A stretch of 10,483 bases of DNA from Saprospiraceae bacterium (GCA_020630455.1 JAHDBK010000087.1:1-10483), one strand, 5' to 3'. Shown: positions 1 through 7,983, numbered from the stretch's first letter. Notes: generated from the letters alone by a model not told the origin. Made by a program: numbers and translations.

Positions 1-13
1 ATAAAAATTAATT

Positions 14-379
14 ATGAAAATCTTAAAATTATTTTTTTTAGTATCACTCCTTTTTTTAGTTAATTTAAATGATGCATTTTCTAATAACGTACCTCCTGTT
101 ATTAGTCCAAATGAAGCGCCTGATAAAGTAGAAGTAATTGTTTATCCACAAGTAGAATCGGAAAAGGTAAAAGTAGATTTAGTAAAAGAAAAATCATCTG
201 AAACAGAGAAAGTGTATATTATTGATATCGAAGGGACTGCACAAGTAGTAAATAATATAAGTGATAAAGTCACCTCAATGGAAATTGATTTAAACGAAAT
301 TGAAGAAGGATATTTCTATATTATTTTAAATGACGAAGAAGAAAATTCTGACTTTAGAAAAATAGAACTAGAGAAATAG
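14..379 (+). CDS. small secreted protein resembling a stand-alone T9SS sorting domain
   Basis: A 121-residue protein with a clear Sec signal peptide: Lys at residues 2 and 5, a hydrophobic core over residues 6-17, and likely cleavage after AFS (residue 23). Residues about 24-38 are a Pro/Asn-rich spacer. Residues about 39-121 follow the rhythm of the type A T9SS C-terminal sorting domain (TIGR04183-like): an opening VEVIVYP strand, a VYIIDIEG strand-turn (67-74) matching the usual 'v.vyD..G', IDLNEIEEGYFYIIL (91-105) matching 'idls.l..GvYfv.l', and a terminal RKIELEK. The usual PNP after the first Tyr is absent (YPQVES), so the domain is degenerate. The passenger is essentially missing, since sorting domains normally follow hundreds of residues of cargo. 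It could instead be an unrelated small periplasmic beta-sandwich protein. ATG at 14 is preceded by an A/T-rich leader typical of Bacteroidota. It converges on the lipoprotein gene at 434-1303. The gene looks real; the family assignment is my inference. Confidence 0.7.
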   Translation: MKILKLFFLVSLLFLVNLNDAFSNNVPPVISPNEAPDKVEVIVYPQVESEKVKVDLVKEKSSETEKVYIIDIEGTAQVVNNISDKVTSMEIDLNEIEEGYFYIILNDEEENSDFRKIELEK

Positions 380-389
380 AAAACAACTT

Positions 390-434
390 ATACTAATTCA
401 TAGTTAAATGACAATTTTAACTATGGATTAGTAT
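390..434. terminator. bidirectional terminator between convergent genes
   Basis: Arms 390-408 and 416-434 form a 19-bp inverted repeat broken only by one G-T wobble, closing a 7-base loop (409-415). It begins 11 bases after the stop codon at 377-379 and its right arm ends on the last base of the stop codon of the leftward lipoprotein gene. Lying between two convergent genes, it can serve both. The stem is AT-rich and its flanks lack a long T run, so it would be an imperfect intrinsic terminator; transcript-end protection is an alternative role. Confidence 0.65.
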
Positions 435-1303
435 TATTCAGTGGCGATGAACCATTTTGAGTTCATTGCACCAAATATCCCCAATCCATTTTCAATATTT
501 GAATAAATGGTTATGGGTTCAGCAAATGGATTATCAGCACTATTGATATAATTATTATAAGATACAAGAAACCGATAGTAATCTTCTGTAAATTGGGAAA
601 CCTTTAGTATTACCTTGTGCTCATCTAAATCTATCCAAGTATTCTCTACTTGAATTTTGAATTGTTCTCCTAGATTGTCAGAAAAAGCAATTACACTTCC
701 AAATCCATTCAATTTAATCAGATTAAAATCATTGGCAAATGTCCAAATAGGGTAGCGGTCTCCACAGCATTTAGTTTCAATCATTACCTGCACACCATAA
801 TAATTGGTCTTTTCTGGTTCATTATCATTAATAGTAAAATTGATTTCGTCATAATAGACACCTTGAATAGATGAATATCTATTTTCAAATTGATATTCAA
901 TATTAGAAGCATTCGGAGCTAAGGGGTATACAAGCTCAGAATAGACCGTTTTATATTCAGGGTATTCAATAACCAATGAATAACGATTGGCTTCACCATT
1001 CATATCAAATAAGACATTATTAGAAGTAAGGTCATAAGAGAAATTAGTGAAATCGATTTCATTTTCAGATAAATAGACTTGTGCACCATAGAGAAATTCT
1101 AACTCGCTATTATTATCATATATACCAATGGCATTCGTAATGCTACTCACACATGAATGCAATTGAGGATTATTGTCATCAATATTATGAATAATAGTCG
1201 ATGTCCTAATCTTAGGCTCATACTCCTCAATATCTAATTCTACAATTTGCTCACAAGAGCTAAAAAGTAAAATAAGGCTTAAAATGGTAATGAGATTTTT
1301 CAT
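434..1303 (-). CDS. DUF4249-like outer-membrane-type lipoprotein
   Basis: A 289-residue lipoprotein. The N-terminus has Lys2, a hydrophobic core and lipobox LFSSC, so Cys17 is the expected lipidated residue. The mature start (CEQIVELDIEEYEPK) and the tail, with NPFAEPITIYSN, then ENGLGIFGA and a final KWFI-type strand, match the pattern I know for the Bacteroidota DUF4249 family. That family consists of lipoproteins of unknown function, often found near outer-membrane proteins. The body is beta-rich with a Cys-Cys pair in KCCGDRYP. I chose ATG 1303 because it gives the canonical MKNLITILS lipoprotein leader; ATG 1312 is also possible. An in-frame TTG at 1327 would overlap the upstream stop codon and seems unlikely. 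It begins 16 bases after the TPR-PD40-OmpA gene on the same strand and is probably the last gene of the adhesin operon. A structural or substrate-holding role at the surface is inference only. Confidence 0.8.
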   Translation of the reverse strand: MKNLITILSLILLFSSCEQIVELDIEEYEPKIRTSTIIHNIDDNNPQLHSCVSSITNAIGIYDNNSELEFLYGAQVYLSENEIDFTNFSYDLTSNNVLFDMNGEANRYSLVIEYPEYKTVYSELVYPLAPNASNIEYQFENRYSSIQGVYYDEINFTINDNEPEKTNYYGVQVMIETKCCGDRYPIWTFANDFNLIKLNGFGSVIAFSDNLGEQFKIQVENTWIDLDEHKVILKVSQFTEDYYRFLVSYNNYINSADNPFAEPITIYSNIENGLGIFGAMNSKWFIATE

Positions 1304-1319
1304 AATAAACATACTCTTA

Positions 1320-3377
1320 TTACTCAATTTTAACTGCTACAACCTCTGCTCGTCTTTCCTTGGATGCTTCTGGACTATAAATTGAATTTTTTTCATCACT
1401 TATTTGATCACTAATATTACTTGGAGCAGTAGTTTCTCCCAAAGGCAATTCTTTTAATAATAGTTGATTATTATCTAAATATACTTGAAAAATACCTCCT
1501 GCAAATTCCTTGAAATGATTTTTTAAAGAGGATATTCTTCTCTGAGCTAGATTGTCATTATATGCAGATTTTGCTCTAGGACTAGTAAAGCCTTTTATTT
1601 CTATGATAACTTTTTTGCCAGCTTGTAATTCTTTTAATATTAAATTACTTAATAATTGTAAATCGTTATATCCTTTTCTTACATCATTATTAAAAAAGTC
1701 AGTTAGAGCTAAATTGGCTTTTGCTTGTTCATTAAGCGGCATGGTTTGAGCGTATTTCTCATAGAATACCAATTCTCTTTGCATATAATAATTATAGGTT
1801 TGACTATAAGATTTTTTAGTAGAAGTATTATTGGTTCTTTTATCGGGTTCATCATTATCAAAATATACCTTTACAGGCAATAATTCTGATATGAGTTCTT
1901 CATTACTTGGACTTGGAGTAGGAATAGGTTGTGGAGTCGGAGTGGGAACTGGTTCTGGTATAACTATTTCTTCAACTACTTCTTCAGTTACTTCTATAAT
2001 TTCAACTTCTTCAATGACTTCCTCTTCTTCAATGACTTCTTCCACTTCAACCACAATTTCCTCTTCTTCTATAATTTCCTCTGGTATTTTCTCTTCCTCT
2101 TCTTCATCGATTATTATATTATATAAATCATTACAACAAGCTACTTCTTCTTTGAGCATAGATTTTGAAGCAGTTCTATTAGAAGAAACAATGGCTTTTT
2201 TGTCCTTTTTGCTTCTCCAAAAATACATATCATTATAAGGACTATTAATGGGCATTCCCATGTTTTTAGGCTTATCCCATTTATTGTTTTTAAATTGACT
2301 AACATATACGTCGTAATTTCCAAAACCTACTCTTCCATTTGAACTAAAATAAAGAGATTCTTCATCAAAGCAAGGTGTAATTTCATTAAAAGCTGTATTA
2401 ATTTCACTTACATTGATAGGATCTGCAAAATTTTCGCCTCCTTGGTGTTTAGCAAACCAAATATCCATCCCTCCTTTGCCTTCAGCTCTGTCAGAAGCAA
2501 AAAATAAACCCCTCCAATTCGGATGAGAAGACCAAGCAGGTTGGGTTTGGGTATATTCTGGATTATTGATTTTTTGGGGCAGCATTTCTGAAACCCAATA
2601 TTTCCCATTCCAAATAGCATGATAAATATCACATCTTAAATCCAAGGTGTTGACATATTCACATACGGTGAAATACATTTTTTCATTGATAGCATCAAAT
2701 GTTGCATTAGAGAAATTAGCTCCTTCAGGAAGACCTTTCATTCTAAGGGGGCGTCCTCTATCTTCATCACCATCTTTAGATACTAGTGTTTTGGCTAATT
2801 TTCCTTTAACTTTAGTTTGGGGGTCAGCATATTTTAAAGTAGCATATATTAGAGAATCTCTCATCCATACTCCTGCAAATTCAGAAAAAGGAGTATTGAT
2901 TTTTTTATTTAAAATTTTAATCTCAATATGTTCTTCAATCTTTTGCTCTAATGCCCATAGACATGACTCTATTCCTCTTTCGGCTGTTTCCATTTGACTT
3001 TCATCCCCTAGACCAATATCTTTGAATTTTTTAAATAAATCAGCAGCTTCTTGGTACTTTCCTAATGTTTGTTTGACTTCGGCTAAATGAAGACTTAATA
3101 AAGGAAACTCTTTATCTTTTGCTCTTTTTTTGACAATATCTAAGTATTTTTCTGCCGATTGGAACGCATAAAATTGTCTGGCAGATTCTCCACATTTATA
3201 GTATATTTGATTATTGCCCTCTCTGATACTTAAGGCTTCTTTATAGTAAGACATGGCAGAGAAATAGTCTTTGTCCTCATAAGCTCTGTCAGCAGCTCTG
3301 ATGTACTGATTGAAAGATTGGGCAAAACAGGCATTTGCTAATATGAGTAAAATGAATATAGTTAAAATATTTCTCAT
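1320..3377 (-). CDS. TPR-PD40-OmpA-like envelope protein (T9SS adhesin cassette)
   Basis: A 685-residue exported protein. Domains in order: signal peptide 1-19 (cleavage at CFA|QS); TPR-like helices about 20-125; WD40-like/PD40 beta-propeller about 160-405, with repeats marked by PAWSSHPNWRGLFFASDR (280-297), CFDEESLYFSSNGRVGFGNYD (336-356, described in part) and MYFWRS...AIVSSNR (384-401); acidic Glu/Val/Ile linker 424-471; Pro-Thr linker 473-490; OmpA-like domain about 500-685. The last is recognised by VYFDNDEPD (504-512), IEIKGFTSP (592-600), YNDNLAQRRISSL (606-618) and a closing RRAEVVAV. Canonical OmpA domains have an Asp in GHTD that holds diaminopimelate; here it is Ser (GFTS), though the Arg pair is kept. 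The same architecture is known from Bacteroidota proteins encoded with PorP/SprF; PorE of Porphyromonas gingivalis is a related multi-domain T9SS protein, but orthology is not claimed. The protein probably sits in the periplasm, linking the outer-membrane machinery to the wall. It starts 21 bases after the PorP/SprF gene. Confidence 0.9.
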   Translation of the reverse strand: MRNILTIFILLILANACFAQSFNQYIRAADRAYEDKDYFSAMSYYKEALSIREGNNQIYYKCGESARQFYAFQSAEKYLDIVKKRAKDKEFPLLSLHLAEVKQTLGKYQEAADLFKKFKDIGLGDESQMETAERGIESCLWALEQKIEEHIEIKILNKKINTPFSEFAGVWMRDSLIYATLKYADPQTKVKGKLAKTLVSKDGDEDRGRPLRMKGLPEGANFSNATFDAINEKMYFTVCEYVNTLDLRCDIYHAIWNGKYWVSEMLPQKINNPEYTQTQPAWSSHPNWRGLFFASDRAEGKGGMDIWFAKHQGGENFADPINVSEINTAFNEITPCFDEESLYFSSNGRVGFGNYDVYVSQFKNNKWDKPKNMGMPINSPYNDMYFWRSKKDKKAIVSSNRTASKSMLKEEVACCNDLYNIIIDEEEEEKIPEEIIEEEEIVVEVEEVIEEEEVIEEVEIIEVTEEVVEEIVIPEPVPTPTPQPIPTPSPSNEELISELLPVKVYFDNDEPDKRTNNTSTKKSYSQTYNYYMQRELVFYEKYAQTMPLNEQAKANLALTDFFNNDVRKGYNDLQLLSNLILKELQAGKKVIIEIKGFTSPRAKSAYNDNLAQRRISSLKNHFKEFAGGIFQVYLDNNQLLLKELPLGETTAPSNISDQISDEKNSIYSPEASKERRAEVVAVKIE
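1965..2108 (-). repeat. acidic Glu/Val/Ile linker with 18-bp tandem DNA repeat
   Basis: This stretch encodes residues 424-471 of the TPR-PD40-OmpA protein, composed almost wholly of Glu with Val and Ile, followed by a Pro/Thr/Ser segment (1908-1961). At the DNA level a 16-base word recurs at 2006-2021 and 2024-2039, an 18-bp period encoding a six-residue EEVIEE-type unit. Such a repeat could vary in length by slippage without a frame change. It separates the beta-propeller from the OmpA-like domain. Confidence 0.7.
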
Positions 3378-3398
3378 TTATTTTTGTTTTTTAATATT

Positions 3399-4412
3399 CT
3401 AAAAAGTAGGACAAGCTTTAAAGTAAGGTAATGGCTCTACTTTTGTAAAAATATAAATAGCTGTAATTTCGAAACCACCATTTCCATTAGTAGCTCTTCT
3501 AAAACCTGAAATATTAATATCATAAGAAGCACCTATTTTTAAAGGACCATATTCTAATTCTAACATAGGGATAACTGCATCAGCCCAACGATAATGTGCA
3601 TTAAAAGATAAAGCGGTTTCTTTATTTTTCTTTTGTGAAAGATGATATCGCCAACCTAATCCAGCGGCATATTGAGAATAAGTTAATTGTCTATGTATTA
3701 AAGCTCTTAATAATAAATCTGATTTTTTTGCTAATTGAAAAGAACTGTTAAAATATGCAGTTATTCGAATAGGTAATTCAGAATCATTGTCTTCCCTAAA
3801 AGTTTGTTTTGGTGTGTTGAAATGATGTCCAGCAACCCCAAGGTCAAAAACAGTTCTTTTGTTTTTTTGAAAACGATAATTCAACCCAGCTCCTAAATCT
3901 AAATAGATATAATTGGTATTATTGAAAACTTCTCCAGTAGATGATGAGGGAACAAAAATATCACCATTAAACTGGCTATCAAAAGTTAAATTATTATAAT
4001 CAAAAGAACGTTGAGCTGCCCCAAAATTAAAACCCATCGACAAAACGGATTTTTTAGACATGGCTTGCATATAGGACATAGATATCATAGCAGAAGTCAT
4101 CGCCAAATTAGAATCACCCGCTTGGTCTCTTTGTAATATAATACCAGCACCCAAGGCTCCGTTTTTCATTTTTTGAGGTCTGATTTTCATATCATACCCA
4201 AGAGCATAAGTTCTATATTGTACAGGCACACTTTCCCACTGCATTCTATAAGCAGCATTGAGCCTATAATCGCCTATCATAAGCCCACTTAAGGCAGGAG
4301 ATTGGTAAAGAATAACATTGTGAAATTGACTGTAATGCACATCTTGAGCCTTTACTTCCAATATGTTTATTAGAAATAATATGATAATATATATGTTAAT
4401 TTTAGGTTTCAC
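3399..4412 (-). CDS. PorP/SprF family type IX secretion outer-membrane protein
   Basis: A 337-residue protein with a signal peptide (cleavage near VKA|QD, residue 22) and a predicted outer-membrane beta-barrel. Family marks of PorP/SprF (TIGR03519) are all present: DVHYSQF at 24-30 just after the signal, the SPALSG turn at 38-43 (family NPAltG), DYRLNAAYRMQWESV at 48-62, GAGIILQRDQAGDSN at 88-102, YDINISG at 297-303, NGGFEI at 311-316, and a C-terminal CPTF. The length is normal for the family. In Flavobacterium johnsoniae, SprF is needed for secretion and surface placement of the adhesin SprB, which also carries a type B sorting domain. By analogy this protein should be the dedicated partner of the adhesin encoded 73 bases upstream. 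It lies between adhesin and OmpA-like gene in one leftward operon. ATG 4412 follows an AT-rich leader with no Shine-Dalgarno sequence. Confidence 0.93.
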   Translation of the reverse strand: MKPKINIYIIILFLINILEVKAQDVHYSQFHNVILYQSPALSGLMIGDYRLNAAYRMQWESVPVQYRTYALGYDMKIRPQKMKNGALGAGIILQRDQAGDSNLAMTSAMISMSYMQAMSKKSVLSMGFNFGAAQRSFDYNNLTFDSQFNGDIFVPSSSTGEVFNNTNYIYLDLGAGLNYRFQKNKRTVFDLGVAGHHFNTPKQTFREDNDSELPIRITAYFNSSFQLAKKSDLLLRALIHRQLTYSQYAAGLGWRYHLSQKKNKETALSFNAHYRWADAVIPMLELEYGPLKIGASYDINISGFRRATNGNGGFEITAIYIFTKVEPLPYFKACPTF

Positions 4413-4485
4413 ATTTTTTATTTTTTATATAAATATTAATTAATAACTAAAACTCCGCGTAAAACAAATGATAACTGTTCACTAA

Positions 4486-7400
4486 TTATCTAATAATTGT
4501 TACATTTCCTTTCTTAAAAAATTCCTCTCCATTCAAACATTTAATTTCTACATAATAACCAAATACGTCAGGAGGTAATGCCTTGCCTTTATAAGTTCCA
4601 TCCCATCCTATGTTCAAATCATTGGTCTCGAAAACCAATTCGCCCCAACGATTATATACTGCCATATAAATTTCATCAACTGCATTGCCCCTTACATAAA
4701 ATACATCATTTACATTATCCCCATCTGGAGTGAATGCATTAGGTATAAATAAATAAGGCTCTTCACAGAAGAATGATTTCAAATGGACGATTACTTGTGC
4801 AGTGTCTTGACAACCAATTTCATTCGTTACGATTACTTCGTATAATGTAGTGACTTCAGGACTTGCAATAGGATTTTGAATTAAAATATCATTTAGTGTT
4901 TCATCTGGATTCCAAACATAAGTATAACCATTCTGAAAAGTCGCATCTAATTGACTCGTTTCTCCTGGATAGATAGAATCTGGATCTGCAGCTGCTATCA
5001 CATCCATATCATTTTCTACAACATCTACAGGTATATCAATAATATCACTACAACCAAATTGATTTTCTACATATAAAGAAATAATATCATCATCTGCTAA
5101 AAAGATGGTTGGATTATCTGTATTATCATTTAAAACAATATATTCATCTGGCTCCCAATCGTAGGTAATGATGTCATTTGGATTGAGATTAGTAGCCTGT
5201 AATTGAAAACTATCATTTTCACAAACTAAAACCTCTGGGTCAACAATGACATTTACGGCTCTACTACCAACAGTTACTTCAGCGACATCTGTACATCCAT
5301 AGTCATCCATTACTACGACATAGTAAGTCGTACTTTCTCCAGGACTTACATTAATCATTTGACCATTTCCTATATTATTATTAAGATTAATATCATCATA
5401 CCAATCATATTGAACTCCTGTATTACTTGAAGATGAAATATCAAAATTAGTTTCGCAAGATACCTCATCATCACTCGTTTGAGCATTGATGACAGGAGGA
5501 ATGAAAACAACTACATCGCTAGTGTTTTGACAATTATTATTATCTGTAAAAGTAACATTGTATGTAGTCGTATTCGAGACAGTTGCAGTTGGATTGGCAA
5601 TATTGGGGTTGTCGAGTCCTCCAGCAGGAGACCATTGGTAAGTATAATTAGGATTCCCCAATGGATTTATTTCAACAGGATTCCCTGAACAAGAAACAAC
5701 TGTGTCTAAAGGAACTTCAGGAAGTGGATTTACAATGACTTGTACTTCTTCTTCTCTTATGCAACCTGTATTCGCATCTAAGACTTCAACAGTATAAATT
5801 GTAGTTTGGCTAGGACTTGCTTCTGGGTTTGGCAGAGTAGCATCGTTGAGACTTCCACTAGGAGACCAACTATATTGATAATTTAAATTCGGATTCGGAT
5901 TGATGAAAACGGAATTACCGATGCAAATATCAGTAACTTCTAGCGGTATTTCATCTAAAATTATCGGTTTGACTTTAACACTGTCCTCAATAATACAACC
6001 CGTTTCATTATCTACAACGGTAACATAATATGTGATGGGGTCACTAGGAAATACTAAAGGATTAGGACTATTATTATTAATAATATCAATATTGGGAGAC
6101 CAATTAAATGTGTAATTTGGATATATTCCATTATGCAACTGAATGGTGTCACCTACACAAATATCAAATTCATCATCAAAATTAATATTCAAATCATTAA
6201 CATCAACAATGACACTATCAACGTATTGGCATCCTTGCAAATCATTTACCGTTACATAGTAAGTAGTTGTTTCGGGTGGACTGGCAGTAGGACTAGGAGA
6301 TTGAGCATTGCTTAAAGTTTGCCCTGAAGACCATTGATAGGTGTAAGAAGGATTGGAGCCTGGATTGAGTACTACTTGGTCTCCAACACAGATTTTGGCA
6401 CTATCTTGAAGTCCCAATTCTAATACATCAATACTTATAAAATCAGTATGAGATACTTGGCAACCATTTTCTGCCGTTGCTGTTAATGTAGCAATATAAT
6501 TGCCGGGTTCTTCAAGATACCAAACGGGGTCTTGGTCAGTGGAACTTGTACCATCACTAAATTCCCAATCCCAAGCAACAATAGTACTCAAAGTATCGAA
6601 AGATAAATCATCAAATGATACTTCAGCAGGGAATACGCATCCATCAATAATACTCAAGTCAAAGTCAACAAAAAGAGAAGGTATTTGAACATAAACAGTA
6701 CTATAAGAAGTATCGGAACAGACTTCATTAGGTCCTGCAATTAGTGTAATTTCGTATAAGCCTGTATCTGGATATGTATAACTAGGGTTGGTAAGTGTCG
6801 AAAAATCATTGGTAGTATTGGGGTCTCCAAAATCCCAATAATATTGATTGGCATCTTGGCTTTGATTATCAAAATCGACGGTAAAGCCATCACAGTCAAC
6901 AGCAGGGTTGAAAAAGGATGAAATGACTTCACCACAAATCCCTACATTGTATTGAAAATCTCGTTTAGTCGTTGAAATGAGTTCTCCATTCCGATATTCT
7001 TCCACACAAATGCCTACTACAAATTGTCCAACAGTATTGGGCGTACCTGTGAGTAAACCTGTAACGGGGTCAATGGATAAAGGAACTCCTCCCATCATAT
7101 CTTCTAAACTATAAGGAGGATTTAACCAAGTAATAGAATCATAAGGAGGAAGGTTTGGGGGTTGGGGCATGGGTACTTGTTGGTCTGCCCCTTCAAAAGG
7201 GGTACATAATTTATAGACTAATGAATCTCCGTCAATATCAACTGCGGAGTGGTCAAAAAATATGGGGGCATCTGCACAAATATAATTGGGGGGCCATTCC
7301 TTGAAGACGGCACTAGAATTACATTCGTTTAATGCTTTTTCGGATATATAATTATAATAGGTTGCTCCTGTGGCTAAAGGATCTACAATATTTAAGATGG

Positions 7401-7842
7401 TTTGATTTCTACAACACCGTTGGTATGCTAACTGGTAACCTCCTGCAATCGGAGGTAAATTAATGATTTGTCTATAAGTAGTAGTATGAACACATACATC
7501 TGGAGGAATAACTAAACAACTATCGAATAGAGTAGGGTCTAGTGTATCATCCTCCATTAATGCCATCAATATTTGTCCATCACCATTTATAGCGGTTACT
7601 CTTTCATTATCAATGTCAAAAATACCTACTGACGCAGGGTCGTCAAAATAAGCAGCAGGGTTTCCATTGTAACAATCTCTAAAAACGGTTAAAGAAATTT
7701 CATAGTTATTATTTCCTAAACATTTGTAATTTAATTCTCCACCTACTATGTGTGTCGCACTCATAGGAGTAGAGATATACAAGAATAAGAAGGATAGGAA
7801 TATTAATTTTAATATGTCTTTATGTAGCACACTTAATTTCAT
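4486..7842 (-). CDS. giant T9SS-exported adhesin: PKD and Ig-like repeats with CHU_C (type B) sorting domain
   Basis: An 1118-residue surface protein. Signal peptide 1-29 (cleavage near MSA|T). Residues 30-300 are the conserved N-terminal region of gliding-associated proteins: ATHIVGGELNYKC (29-41), FRDCYNG (54-60), YQRCCRNQTILN (140-151), the acidic DIDGDSLVYKL (202-212), and LSIDPVTGLLTGTP (255-268). Two PKD domains follow, about 303-387 (YYWDFGD, 334-340) and 390-473 (WDWEFSDG, 424-431). Seven Ig-like repeats span 478-1021, each ending in a TTYYV..-D..GC-type strand. The CHU_C/type B sorting domain occupies 1023-1118, with PNAFTPDGDNVNDVF (1034-1048), VYNRWGELVF (1062-1071), W-DGT-KG (1080-1086) and YYVEI. 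This domain directs T9SS export in Bacteroidota. The role is probably adhesion or gliding, as with SprB-like proteins, but no ligand can be read from the sequence. It is the first gene of the leftward operon and is followed by its PorP/SprF partner. The gene is intact and ATG 7842 places the signal peptide correctly. Confidence 0.94.
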   Translation of the reverse strand: MKLSVLHKDILKLIFLSFLFLYISTPMSATHIVGGELNYKCLGNNNYEISLTVFRDCYNGNPAAYFDDPASVGIFDIDNERVTAINGDGQILMALMEDDTLDPTLFDSCLVIPPDVCVHTTTYRQIINLPPIAGGYQLAYQRCCRNQTILNIVDPLATGATYYNYISEKALNECNSSAVFKEWPPNYICADAPIFFDHSAVDIDGDSLVYKLCTPFEGADQQVPMPQPPNLPPYDSITWLNPPYSLEDMMGGVPLSIDPVTGLLTGTPNTVGQFVVGICVEEYRNGELISTTKRDFQYNVGICGEVISSFFNPAVDCDGFTVDFDNQSQDANQYYWDFGDPNTTNDFSTLTNPSYTYPDTGLYEITLIAGPNEVCSDTSYSTVYVQIPSLFVDFDLSIIDGCVFPAEVSFDDLSFDTLSTIVAWDWEFSDGTSSTDQDPVWYLEEPGNYIATLTATAENGCQVSHTDFISIDVLELGLQDSAKICVGDQVVLNPGSNPSYTYQWSSGQTLSNAQSPSPTASPPETTTYYVTVNDLQGCQYVDSVIVDVNDLNINFDDEFDICVGDTIQLHNGIYPNYTFNWSPNIDIINNNSPNPLVFPSDPITYYVTVVDNETGCIIEDSVKVKPIILDEIPLEVTDICIGNSVFINPNPNLNYQYSWSPSGSLNDATLPNPEASPSQTTIYTVEVLDANTGCIREEEVQVIVNPLPEVPLDTVVSCSGNPVEINPLGNPNYTYQWSPAGGLDNPNIANPTATVSNTTTYNVTFTDNNNCQNTSDVVVFIPPVINAQTSDDEVSCETNFDISSSSNTGVQYDWYDDINLNNNIGNGQMINVSPGESTTYYVVVMDDYGCTDVAEVTVGSRAVNVIVDPEVLVCENDSFQLQATNLNPNDIITYDWEPDEYIVLNDNTDNPTIFLADDDIISLYVENQFGCSDIIDIPVDVVENDMDVIAAADPDSIYPGETSQLDATFQNGYTYVWNPDETLNDILIQNPIASPEVTTLYEVIVTNEIGCQDTAQVIVHLKSFFCEEPYLFIPNAFTPDGDNVNDVFYVRGNAVDEIYMAVYNRWGELVFETNDLNIGWDGTYKGKALPPDVFGYYVEIKCLNGEEFFKKGNVTIIR
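4780..6411 (-). repeat. seven tandem Ig-like repeats in the adhesin
   Basis: The repeats are visible at protein level only; the DNA copies are diverged. Approximate residues are 478-548, 553-626, 630-706, 709-782, 785-858, 863-942 and 944-1021. Each has an early Cys in an 'ICVGD'-like strand, a central YTYQWSP-like strand, a 'NP.A.P..TT.Y.V' segment and a late GC. The Cys pairs are 485/538, 562/616, 640/694, 718/771, 796/850 and 874/931, spaced 53-57 residues. The seventh repeat has only the late Cys (1011). Repeats 1-4 are most alike; 5-6 are more diverged. Confidence 0.85.
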
Positions 7843-7952
7843 TTAGATTGTTTTAGTTTATTACTATAAAGTTATAAAAATCAAGGGATTTTAATAGAAA
7901 AATATTAAATTTATTTTCAATAAATAAAAAATAAATTAGCACTATAAGTAAT

Positions 7953-7983
7953 AAAAAATAAATGGCATCATAATTTCTTTCAA
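7953..7983 (-). promoter_or_regulatory. possible promoter of the adhesin operon
   Basis: On the minus strand a TTG (7983-7981) is followed after 20 bases by TATTTTTT (7960-7953), one base from the Bacteroidota -7 consensus TAnnTTTG, with spacing as expected for the -33/-7 pair. It would leave a leader of about 100 bases before ATG 7842. The region is so AT-rich that a chance match is plausible. Confidence 0.25.

Noticed and set aside
1304..1327. TTG start for the DUF4249-like lipoprotein overlapping the upstream stop
   Set aside because: It adds a polar stretch ahead of a textbook lipoprotein signal starting at ATG 1303 (or 1312).
1831..2238. Rightward open frames (one Ser/Thr-rich, one Phe/Asn-rich at 1929-2126) opposite the linker of the TPR-PD40-OmpA gene
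   Set aside because: They are antisense shadows of the Glu-rich coding repeat (GAA/GAG codons read backwards as Ser/Phe), with no plausible start context and low-complexity products.
4413..4485. Possible internal promoter between adhesin and PorP/SprF genes (TTTG followed by a TATTAATT box)
   Set aside because: The -7 match is poor and the gap is ordinary for an operon of this kind; nothing firm supports it.
7734..7755. IVGG motif near the adhesin N-terminus, reminiscent of the activated end of trypsin-like proteases
   Set aside because: ATHIVGGE is the usual mature start of gliding-associated CHU_C proteins, and no protease catalytic triad follows.
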